Positions 57,302 through 64,000 of a stretch of DNA of 64,000 nt are shown here, in pieces. The translations under genes were made by a program, and so were the position numbers. The notes below the pieces were generated by a model that was given only the letters and a program-made list of their open reading frames with translations, was not told the DNA's origin and did not search any database. The DNA comes from Tahibacter aquaticus (GTDB lineage Bacteria > Pseudomonadota > Gammaproteobacteria > Xanthomonadales > Rhodanobacteraceae): positions 610,873 to 674,872 of the forward strand of contig NZ_SNZH01000002.1 in assembly GCF_004363655.1 (NCBI RefSeq), read 5' to 3'. How positions within the stretch are numbered: the stretch's first letter is position 1; each line of letters begins with the position of its first letter.

Positions 57302-58381
57302 ATGATCAGGCCAGAACTGCGCAATTTCCTCACCCCCGTCCGTACCGCGGCCGTCCTGGTCTTCGCCCTCGCCACGGCTGCGGCCCAGGCGGCGCCGCCG
57401 CCGGACGCTTCCCTGGTACAGGCGCTGGAAGGTATCTGGCAAGGCCAGCGCCCGGCCGTCACTCGCCTGAGCGAAGACTATACGCGCGACCCCTCGGTCG
57501 ACCCGCCGCGCTATACCGTGCCGGTCAAGGACGCTCCGGAATACGTCGCGCTGGATGCGGAACACAGCGAGATCGAACTGGGCAAGAAGCGCTTCGTCGC
57601 CAACGAATCGCCCTGGGGGCCGTTCCCGCTGATCAATACCGACGATGCGGAACTGCTGGAAATCAACTTCGCCAGGAAGCGCTACGTGGTCATTTCGGCC
57701 ATCGGCGCCGGTCTCTACGGCATCGGCGATTGGCAGCGCTTCGGTTTCCTCCACGTCATCGACGTGAGCAACCGCGGCACGCCGGTGTACTACCCGCTGT
57801 TTGCCGAAGCCGGCATGCGCGACAAGGTGCTCGGCCGCCTGCCCAATTCGGCTGTGCTCAACTTCGCCCGCCTGGTGCCGTCGCGCTGGGCCAACAACAC
57901 CCAGGTCAATGGTTACGAAGTGCTGCTGTACTCGCTGCAGCCGCGCGGGCCGGAGCGCGTCATCGGCGACGACGCCCGTCCGCTGGCCTATACCCTGACC
58001 CGCGACGACGCCAACGCCCCCTGGGTGCTGGCACGTACGCCGGCCACGCCGATCGCCAACGTGCGCGACGATGCCAACCGCGCCTTCAGCGCACCGCCAA
58101 TGAAAAACGCACTGCCGCAAACGCCCGTACCGGCCAGCAGCGGCGGCACGGCCGCGGCGGCAACCGCCGCGCCGGCCGCCACCAGCGGCCAGGCCCAGGC
58201 TGCCACCGATCCGGCCAGCGACCCGGCCGCGGCGAAGAAGAAGGCGCGCAAGGACAAGAACGACCAGCGCAAGAAAGAAGTCAAAGACGCGGCCAGCGAG
58301 ATTGCCAAGGACGCCGCCAAGGACGCGGCTTCCGAAGCCGCCTCGGAAGCCGCCAAGAAAGCCATTCCCTCCATCCGGTGA
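57302..58381 (+). CDS. Unknown exported protein inside the T6SS cluster
   Basis: A 359-residue protein with a signal peptide (about 1-29, RTAAVLVFALATAAAQA) and a mature domain of about 230 residues: ALEGIWQGQRPAVTRLSEDY, YVALDAEHSEIELGKKRF, YVVISAIGAGLYGIGDWQRF and VLNFARLVPSRWANNTQ. A Pro/Ala linker and a Lys/Ala/Glu/Asp tail (KEVKDAASEIAKDAAKDAAS and on) end the protein and look like a charged helix. No known T6SS core protein matches. Its position between tssG and tssH suggests a periplasmic accessory or a cargo-related protein; this is inference. The ATG at 57302 was preferred to an upstream TTG. Confidence 0.75.
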   Translation: MIRPELRNFLTPVRTAAVLVFALATAAAQAAPPPDASLVQALEGIWQGQRPAVTRLSEDYTRDPSVDPPRYTVPVKDAPEYVALDAEHSEIELGKKRFVANESPWGPFPLINTDDAELLEINFARKRYVVISAIGAGLYGIGDWQRFGFLHVIDVSNRGTPVYYPLFAEAGMRDKVLGRLPNSAVLNFARLVPSRWANNTQVNGYEVLLYSLQPRGPERVIGDDARPLAYTLTRDDANAPWVLARTPATPIANVRDDANRAFSAPPMKNALPQTPVPASSGGTAAAATAAPAATSGQAQAATDPASDPAAAKKKARKDKNDQRKKEVKDAASEIAKDAAKDAASEAASEAAKKAIPSIR

Positions 58382-58396
58382 AGGAACGCCCGTCCC

Positions 58397-61201
58397 ATGA
58401 GTGAAATCAGTCGTACCGCGCTGTTCGGCAAACTCAACCCCATCCTGTACAAGGCGGTCGAGGGCGCAGCCGTATTCTGCAAATTGCGCGGTAATCCCTA
58501 TGTGGAACTGGTGCACTGGCTGCACCAGCTGCTGCAGAACAACGACAGCGACCTGCACCGCATCATCCGCCATTACAAGCTGGATGCGGCCAAGCTGGCG
58601 GCGGACATGGTGCGTGCGCTGGATCGCCTGCCCAACGGCGCCACCACCATCAGCGACCTGTCCGACCATCTGCAGAACGCGGTCGAGCGCGGCTGGGTCT
58701 ACGCCACGCTGATGTTCAACCAGAACCAGGTACGCGGCGCCACGCTGCTGCTGGGCATTCTGAAGACCACCAGCCTGCGTACCGTGCTGCATGCGATGTC
58801 GAAGGAATTCGCCAACATCGACCCGGACAAGTTCTCTGCCGAGCTGGTCAAGGTGGTGGCCGGCTCGCCCGAAGACGCCCAGGGCGCCACCGACGGCAGC
58901 GGCCTGGACGCCAGCGGCGGCCCGGGCGAAGTCAGCGGTGCGATGTCGCCGGCGACCATGGGCAAGCAGGAAGCGCTGCGCAAGTTCGCAGTCGACCTGA
59001 CCGAACGTGCGCGCAACGGCGAGATCGACCCGATCACTGGGCGCGAAGACGAAATCCGCCAGATCGTCGACATCCTTATGCGCCGGCGGCAGAACAACCC
59101 GCTGCTGACCGGCGAAGCCGGCGTCGGCAAGACCGCCGTGGTGGAAGGCTTCGCCCTGCGCATCGCCAGCGGCGACGTGCCGCCGCAGCTGCAGGAAGTG
59201 TCGCTGCTCATGCTCGACATCGGCCTGCTGCAGGCCGGCGCCAGCATGAAGGGCGAATTCGAGCAGCGCCTGCGCCAGATCATCGACGAAGTACAGGCCA
59301 GCCCCAAGCCCATCATCCTGTTCATCGACGAAGTGCATACCCTGATCGGCGCCGGCGGCACCGCCGGTACCGGCGACGCGGCCAACCTGCTCAAGCCCGC
59401 GCTGGCGCGCGGCACCTTGCGCACCATCGGCGCGACGACCTGGAGCGAATACAAGAAGCACATCGAGAAAGACCCGGCCCTGACCCGCCGCTTCCAGGTG
59501 GTGCAGGTCGGCGAGCCCGACGAGGACAAGGCCATCAACATGGTCCGCGGCATTGTCGGCATTCTGGAAAAGCACCACAAAATCACCTTGCTCGATGAAG
59601 CGGTGACCGCGGCCGTGCGCCTGTCGCACCGCTACATCCCCGCGCGCCAGCTGCCGGACAAGGCGATCAGCCTGCTCGACACCGCCTGCGCCCGCGTCGC
59701 CGTCAGCCAGCACACCTCGCCGGCGGAACTGGAAGACTGCAACCGTCTGATCGAGATCCTGCGCACCGAACAGGGCATCATCGAGCGCGAAGACGCCGTC
59801 GGCCAGGACGTGACCGAGCGGCGCGAACGCTGCGATACACGCCTGGCGCAGGAACTCAAGCGCCAGGAAGGCCTGCATCTGCGCTGGGAACAGGAAAACG
59901 AACTCGCCACGCGCCTGCTCGACCTGCGCGCGCGCCTGCGTGAACTTGCTGCTGCGGCCAAGGCCGCCAAGCAAAAGGCCGAAGCCGACGGCGGCGCTGC
60001 CGAAACCGCGGCCGTGGCCGCAGCGCCATCGGCTGACGGCGCCGACGCGACGGCCGTAGCCAGCGCCGAAGGCAGCGAAGGCAAGCGCGACCGCGCCTCC
60101 CTGCTGGCCGAACACGCTGCGGTACAGGCCGAACTCGAAGCATTGCAGGGCGAATCGCCGCTGATCCTGCCGGCTGTGGACGAAACCGCCGTCGCCTCGG
60201 TCGTGGCCGACTGGACCGGCATCCCGGTAGGCCGCATGGTGCGCAACGAAATCACCGCCGTGCTGCAGCTGGTCGATACACTGGACCGCCGCGTCGTCGG
60301 CCAGCGCCACGCGCTGGAACTGATCACCAAGCGCATCCAGACCTCGCGCGCGCGCCTGGACAACCCGAACAAGCCGATCGGCGTGTTCATGCTGGTCGGC
60401 CCGTCCGGCGTGGGCAAGACCGAGACCGCCCTGGCCCTGGCCGAAAGCCTCTACGGCGGCGAGCAGAACCTCATCACCATCAACATGAGCGAGTTCCAGG
60501 AGGCGCATACCGTCTCCACGCTCAAGGGCGCCCCGCCGGGCTATGTCGGCTACGGCGAAGGCGGCGTTCTGACCGAGGCGGTGCGGCGCAAGCCGTATTC
60601 CGTGGTACTTCTGGACGAAGTGGAAAAAGCCCACTCCGACGTGCACGAACTGTTCTTCCAGGTATTCGACAAGGGCTGGATGGAAGACGGCGAAGGCCGC
60701 GACATCGACTTCCGCAACACCATCATCCTGCTGACCTCCAACGTCGGCACCGACCTGGTGATGAAGCTCACTGCCGATCCGGAACTCGCGCCCGAACCCG
60801 AAGCATTGGCCACGGCCCTGCGCGAGCCGCTGCTGCAGAAGTTTCCGCCGGCCTTCCTCGGCCGCCTGGTCACGATTCCCTACTACCCGCTGTCCAACGA
60901 CACGTTGGCGCGCATCGTCAAGCTGCAGCTGGGCCGCATCCAGAAGCGCATCGCCGAGCAGCACGGTATCGATTTCGCCTACAGCGACGATGCGGTGCAG
61001 CTGGTGATCAAGCGCTGTACCGAAGTGGAATCTGGCGGACGCATGATCGACGCCATCCTCACGCATACGGTATTGCCGACCGTGAGCCGCGAATTCCTCA
61101 GCCGCCTGGCCGAGGGCAAGCCGCTGCACACGATACGCCTGAGCGTCGCCGCCGACGATTTCCACTACACCTACGACAGCGACACCGTCGCCGCCGACTG
61201 A
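58397..61201 (+). CDS. tssH: Type VI secretion ATPase TssH (ClpV)
   Basis: The 934-residue AAA+ unfoldase disassembles the contracted TssBC sheath. The N-terminal ClpV domain (LFGKLNPILYKAVEGAAVFC) is followed by AAA-1 with Walker A GEAGVGKTAVVEG and ILFIDEVHTLIGAGG, a coiled-coil M domain with an Ala-rich insert, and AAA-2 with GPSGVGKTETALALAE, then VVLLDEVEKAHSDVHELFFQ. Length is slightly above typical ClpV (about 880) because of the Ala/Glu-rich insertion near residues 530-570. It is the last core gene before the effector segment. Confidence 0.97.
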   Translation: MSEISRTALFGKLNPILYKAVEGAAVFCKLRGNPYVELVHWLHQLLQNNDSDLHRIIRHYKLDAAKLAADMVRALDRLPNGATTISDLSDHLQNAVERGWVYATLMFNQNQVRGATLLLGILKTTSLRTVLHAMSKEFANIDPDKFSAELVKVVAGSPEDAQGATDGSGLDASGGPGEVSGAMSPATMGKQEALRKFAVDLTERARNGEIDPITGREDEIRQIVDILMRRRQNNPLLTGEAGVGKTAVVEGFALRIASGDVPPQLQEVSLLMLDIGLLQAGASMKGEFEQRLRQIIDEVQASPKPIILFIDEVHTLIGAGGTAGTGDAANLLKPALARGTLRTIGATTWSEYKKHIEKDPALTRRFQVVQVGEPDEDKAINMVRGIVGILEKHHKITLLDEAVTAAVRLSHRYIPARQLPDKAISLLDTACARVAVSQHTSPAELEDCNRLIEILRTEQGIIEREDAVGQDVTERRERCDTRLAQELKRQEGLHLRWEQENELATRLLDLRARLRELAAAAKAAKQKAEADGGAAETAAVAAAPSADGADATAVASAEGSEGKRDRASLLAEHAAVQAELEALQGESPLILPAVDETAVASVVADWTGIPVGRMVRNEITAVLQLVDTLDRRVVGQRHALELITKRIQTSRARLDNPNKPIGVFMLVGPSGVGKTETALALAESLYGGEQNLITINMSEFQEAHTVSTLKGAPPGYVGYGEGGVLTEAVRRKPYSVVLLDEVEKAHSDVHELFFQVFDKGWMEDGEGRDIDFRNTIILLTSNVGTDLVMKLTADPELAPEPEALATALREPLLQKFPPAFLGRLVTIPYYPLSNDTLARIVKLQLGRIQKRIAEQHGIDFAYSDDAVQLVIKRCTEVESGGRMIDAILTHTVLPTVSREFLSRLAEGKPLHTIRLSVAADDFHYTYDSDTVAAD

Positions 61202-61216
61202 CCGGAGAAGGCCGCC

Positions 61217-61780
61217 ATGCCCGCGAACTTTGCACCAGGACCGTTGGGACAGGATTCGACCGAGTCGCGCGGCCGCATCGATCGCGGCACCCTGGCCCGC
61301 GTCGCCACGCCGCAGCCTACCCAGCTGGCGGCGAACGCGCCGCCGCCGCAGGTCAAGCCAACCGCCGTCAACCCGCCCCACGTGACCAAGTTCTTCGATG
61401 CGCTGTATGACGTGCTGAAGAAGCTGGCCGACGAACTGGGTATCAACGAAGACTACATCCTCGCGCTGTCGTCTTATGAAAGCGGCTGGTACAACCCGCA
61501 CAACAGCGGTTTGTGCAATCCGTTCGGCCTGACCAAGGCCGGCGGCAACAACCTGGCCTATGCCAGTCCCAAGGCCGCGGCCGACTACTGGAAGACGCAG
61601 TTCGGCCCACAGGTGCGCGGCGTCACGTCGATCAAGTCGTTCACCGACGGCCTGCTCGGTAAGCCACATGTATACAATTCGGTCAATCCGAAATGGGCCT
61701 CCAACGTACAGGCCCAGTACGCGACCATCGTCAAGCGCAAGCCGATCTGGCTGGCCCAGCGGGTCAAGAAGAAAACATGA
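61217..61780 (+). CDS. Putative T6SS effector with glucosaminidase-like domain
   Basis: A 187-residue protein. The N-terminal 37 residues (APGPLGQDS, then IDRGTLARVATPQPTQL) match those of the amidase-like protein encoded 530 bases downstream. After a Pro/Ala linker, residues about 55-187 resemble glucosaminidase (FlgJ/LytG-like) lytic domains: LGINEDYILALSSYESGWYN with the candidate catalytic Glu88, NSGLCNPFGLTKAGGNN, and AADYWKTQFG. It would cut peptidoglycan glycan strands. There is no signal peptide, as expected for T6SS cargo. A GGAGAA ribosome site precedes the ATG. The catalytic role is inferred. Confidence 0.72.
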   Translation: MPANFAPGPLGQDSTESRGRIDRGTLARVATPQPTQLAANAPPPQVKPTAVNPPHVTKFFDALYDVLKKLADELGINEDYILALSSYESGWYNPHNSGLCNPFGLTKAGGNNLAYASPKAAADYWKTQFGPQVRGVTSIKSFTDGLLGKPHVYNSVNPKWASNVQAQYATIVKRKPIWLAQRVKKKT

Positions 61781-62274
61781 TGCTCGTACTGTTCGCGAGC
61801 CTGGCTCTTGCGGCGGCGCCGGCGGCCAAGCCGTTCGAGCGCAGCGGCGACTACTACCAGGCGCGCTTCGAACTGCCGCGCGGCTGGAAGGCGTGCAGCG
61901 ACAAGGCACCGGCACCGAACCGAGGCTTTCGCCTGATGCCTGCGCGCGGCGACTGCACCGGCTCTGCTGCCGCGCCGGTAGTGTTGTATACCGAGTTCGA
62001 CATGAGCGACAGCGAGGCCGATACCGTCGCTGCCGACCGCCTGCGTGAAGACGGCTGCAGCGGCAGTGTGACGGCCAGCGACTTTGCCGGCCGTCGCTGG
62101 AATCTGTGCGCCAATGCCGACGGCACGCGCATCGCCCTGCATATCCTGCGCTGCGACGGCGATACGCCGCTGCTGGTGCGCGTACAGCAGAACGACGCGG
62201 CCGATGCCAGCGCGGGCCTGCTGTTCCAGCGTGTGCTGCAGCACACGCAGTTGCGCTGTCCGAAAGCTTCCTGA
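61777..62274 (+). CDS. Cysteine-rich exported protein, candidate immunity protein
   Basis: A 165-residue protein whose ATG overlaps the effector stop (ATGA), so the two are translated together. The first about 16 residues are hydrophobic and Ala-rich like a signal peptide, though without a positive charge. The mature part has six cysteines (40, 60, 94, 111, 126, 161), fitting three disulfides in the periplasm, and motifs such as YQARFELPRGWKACSDKAP and DFAGRRWNLCANADGTRI. Coupling to a peptidoglycan hydrolase and export to the periplasm are what an immunity protein needs. No family match was recognised. Confidence 0.65.
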   Translation: MMLVLFASLALAAAPAAKPFERSGDYYQARFELPRGWKACSDKAPAPNRGFRLMPARGDCTGSAAAPVVLYTEFDMSDSEADTVAADRLREDGCSGSVTASDFAGRRWNLCANADGTRIALHILRCDGDTPLLVRVQQNDAADASAGLLFQRVLQHTQLRCPKAS

Positions 62275-62308
62275 TTTCTCCCCGTTCGCCGCTGCCCAAG
62301 GAGACGCC

Positions 62309-62839
62309 ATGCCATCCCCCGTTCGTCCCGGACCGCTAGGGGTCGACAGCAACAATTTCCAGATCGATTTCGGCACCTTGATGCGCGTTGCCACGCCAGT
62401 GCCGACCCTGCTGCCCGAGCCGCTGCAACCGGCCCAGGCCACGCCCGTACCGCAGGCCGGGGTGACGGGCTACAGCGTCGATGCGGCGGTCAAGCATATC
62501 GACTCGAATGCGCATGCCGACTCCCAGGGCAAGTGCGCCCGCTACGTGCGCGAAGCGATCGAGAAAGGCGGTGCCAAGATCCCGATGCCGCGGCCGACCT
62601 ATGCCAAGGACTACGGCCCGGTACTGAGCAAGCTTGGATTCGGTCGCATTCCCAACGGCAGCTATACGCCGCAGCGTGGCGACATCGCCGTTATCCAGCC
62701 GCCCAAGGGCAGCAGTGCGGGACATATGCAGATGTTCAACGGCACGATCTGGGTTTCCGATTTTCGCCAGAAAGCGGAAATCTATCCGGGTGCGGCCTAC
62801 CGCAAGGACAAGCCCGAGTACGAAATCTTCCGTCCTTGA
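62309..62839 (+). CDS. Putative T6SS effector, CHAP/Tae-like peptidoglycan amidase
   Basis: A 176-residue protein with an AAGGAG ribosome site. Residues 1-35 (RPGPLGVDS, then IDFGTLMRVATPVPTLL) repeat the N-terminus of the preceding effector. Residues about 55-176 resemble papain-fold amidases of the CHAP/Tae type: GKCARYVREAIEKGGAKIP with the only Cys at 76, YTPQRGDIAVIQ, GHMQMFNGTIWVSDFRQ with His139, and a following Asp. A Cys-then-His order fits those enzymes, which cut peptide stems of peptidoglycan. No immunity gene was identified after it. Confidence 0.75.
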   Translation: MPSPVRPGPLGVDSNNFQIDFGTLMRVATPVPTLLPEPLQPAQATPVPQAGVTGYSVDAAVKHIDSNAHADSQGKCARYVREAIEKGGAKIPMPRPTYAKDYGPVLSKLGFGRIPNGSYTPQRGDIAVIQPPKGSSAGHMQMFNGTIWVSDFRQKAEIYPGAAYRKDKPEYEIFRP

Positions 62840-63767
62840 TGCAGCGGCGCTCCGTCGCGGCGACCTAGGCCGCGGCCCCGCGGCGCGGCAGCATCATTGC
62901 GGCGGCTTTGCGGGCCTTGCCCGCGGTCGCGCGGCAGCGCACGCGAACGCGAACGCAGCGACGAAGGGCAGGGCTGCTCGATCTGAAAAAAATCCATGTG
63001 GAATTTGCGGCGCATCGAGGGGGCGGTGCGGCAGTCGACCAGTGCGTTGCTGTTGCGCCTGGCGCCGGCGACGATTGTGGCAACGCAGCGCAGTGCAATT
63101 CTGCATAGCGTTACTTCTGCATTGGCGGTTGGTTTGCGCTATACCGTGAAGTCTGCGCATTCGGTCGGGCTCGTCCTCGTTCTCGCCAGCGGCGGTAGCG
63201 GTATCGAACCGTCACGGGCGCGAGTCCGTCCGGTCGCCTTGCAGCCGCAGCTGGACATACTGCCGCCGATCCGGCAATCCGGAATCTTTTAGCCAAACGC
63301 CTGCGGCGCCGCAGACGCTGCCCCCGCGAATTTGCCTCAGTCTCCTGCCGTAGCCTTTTTTGTCGCAAGGCCTGCGATGTTTCTTGCCCAGACTGCAGTA
63401 GCTTTTTTGCGCATCGACCCGCTACTCGCCAGCAGGTTCGTTAAAAACATGAAAATCAATCCTGCGGGCGGAGCCGATTGCCGTAAAGCTCCTGCAAATA
63501 GCCGCTGCTTCTAAGTCCAGCGATGAAAAAAACTGGCACTATCCTCACCATAAGCAGGAGAAACGATACAGCCATGGACGGTCTGACAGATTTCTTTGAT
63601 GCAGCGGCAGCTGTCCAGTGCGGGCCTGATTGCTGTCCTATCTGCCGCTCGCACACGCCAACCAGGCGTCGTGCCGCCGTCGATCTCGTATTCCCCGGCC
63701 GCCGCCACGCGTGCCTGCCTGCTGCCGTGCGCTGTTTCCCGATTGCCCGTCTGTCCGAGGATTCCGT
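62840..63767. other. Long intergenic region upstream of vgrG
   Basis: About 930 bases. The first 250 are GC-rich with many short palindromic runs (for example CCGCGGCCCCGCGG near 62870). The part from about 63340 to 63560 is clearly AT-richer, with two T-rich segments of similar sequence (GTAGCCTTTTTTG and GTAGCTTTTTTG). Open frames here lack family features, so I call none. A promoter for vgrG and the remnant or site of a lost immunity gene are possible contents. Confidence 0.5.
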
Positions 63768-64000
63768 ATGAATCGCACCCTGAACGTAACGACGCCGCTG
63801 GGTCCGGAAGTGCTGCGTTTCGACAGCCTGGAAGGGCGTGAAGCGCTGTCGCAGCTGTTCGACTTCCAGCTGACGCTGAAAAGCGAAGAAAAAGGGCTAT
63901 CGCCGCAGGCCATGCTGGGCCAGCCGGTGACCGTCGATTTCGAACTGGACGGCGGTGCCCGGCGCTACCTGAACGGCCAATGCGTGCACTTCCGCTCGGC
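63768..64000 (+). CDS. vgrG: Type VI secretion spike protein VgrG, 5' part
   Basis: Seventy-seven codons are visible before the window ends. The sequence LNVTTPLGPEVLRFDSLEGR, then EALSQLFDFQLTLKSEEKG and the MLGQPVTVDFELDGGARRYL stretch is the N-terminal gp27-like domain of VgrG. The ATG at 63768 follows a CCGAGG stretch. VgrG forms the spike tip and often carries or is followed by effectors, which fits the preceding effector genes. The C-terminal part, and any extra domain, is outside the window. Confidence 0.95.
   Translation, partial: MNRTLNVTTPLGPEVLRFDSLEGREALSQLFDFQLTLKSEEKGLSPQAMLGQPVTVDFELDGGARRYLNGQCVHFRS

Noticed and set aside
56225..62299. A 2024-codon open frame on the minus strand across the tssG-tssH-effector region
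   Set aside because: It is antisense to well-recognised T6SS genes and its translation is low-complexity with His/Gly/Arg/Gln bias, an effect of high GC content at third positions.
62996..63292. A 98-codon frame after the amidase-like effector, considered as an immunity gene
   Set aside because: No signal peptide, no ribosome site and composition typical of random GC-rich sequence.
63523..63771. An 82-codon frame starting MKKTGTILTISRRN before vgrG
   Set aside because: The N-terminus is gene-like but the remainder is Arg/Pro/Cys-rich without any fold signature, it overlaps the vgrG start, and there is no strong ribosome site. Not called, though a short gene cannot be excluded.

Overview
The window is GC-rich throughout, with long antisense open frames, and its gene families point to a gammaproteobacterium of the Xanthomonadales/Lysobacterales, perhaps the Rhodanobacteraceae. 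This placement is inferred from gene order (cutA-dsbD-tlpA-aroQ-accB-accC beside groESL), a CIRCE-controlled groE operon and an Ohr/OhrR pair whose redox cysteines sit at the Xanthomonas positions. No rRNA, tRNA, CRISPR array, insertion sequence or phage gene was recognised.

Region 1 (1-8.9 kb) is housekeeping. A minus-strand run holds cutA, dsbD (with an apparently duplicated N-terminal domain), a TlpA-like thioredoxin, yjdM, aroQ, accB and accC, ending in a truncated secreted-protein gene. Divergent from it is groES-groEL, with a candidate sigma-32 promoter, a near-perfect CIRCE operator and a strong terminator. Region 2 (8.9-11.5 kb) has a frameshifted SEC-C protein gene and a MASE2-GGDEF diguanylate cyclase.

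Region 3 (11.5-25.1 kb) encodes what looks like a complete reductive pyrimidine degradation route. CodA converts cytosine to uracil, an NCS1 permease imports nucleobase, and PreT/PreA reduce uracil. HydA opens the ring, a carbamoylase releases beta-alanine, an aminotransferase yields malonate semialdehyde, and an MmsA-type dehydrogenase makes acetyl-CoA. An unrelated acyltransferase gene sits inside the cluster.

Region 4 (25.1-33.7 kb) is a mixture: two REP-like elements, a small secreted protein, a large AsmA-like protein, a tiny basic protein coupled to a GNAT acetyltransferase, the ohr/ohrR peroxide module with candidate operators, two overlapping RlaP-type nucleotidyltransferases, and inverted repeats of a second palindromic family.

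Region 5 (33.8 kb to the end) is a type VI secretion system in two divergent arms. The minus arm is tagH-pppA-tssJ-tssK-tssL-tssM-tagF. The plus arm is ppkA-tssQ-like-tssA-tssB-tssC-hcp-tagJ-tssE-tssF-tssG-unknown-tssH, then an effector segment and the start of vgrG. The Ser/Thr kinase, PP2C phosphatase, FHA protein and TagF form a threonine-phosphorylation control circuit. The effector segment holds a glucosaminidase-like protein, a cysteine-rich exported protein that is probably its immunity partner, and a CHAP/Tae-like amidase. The two enzymes have unrelated catalytic domains but share a conserved N-terminal stretch, which may be an undescribed delivery tag and is the most interesting observation here.
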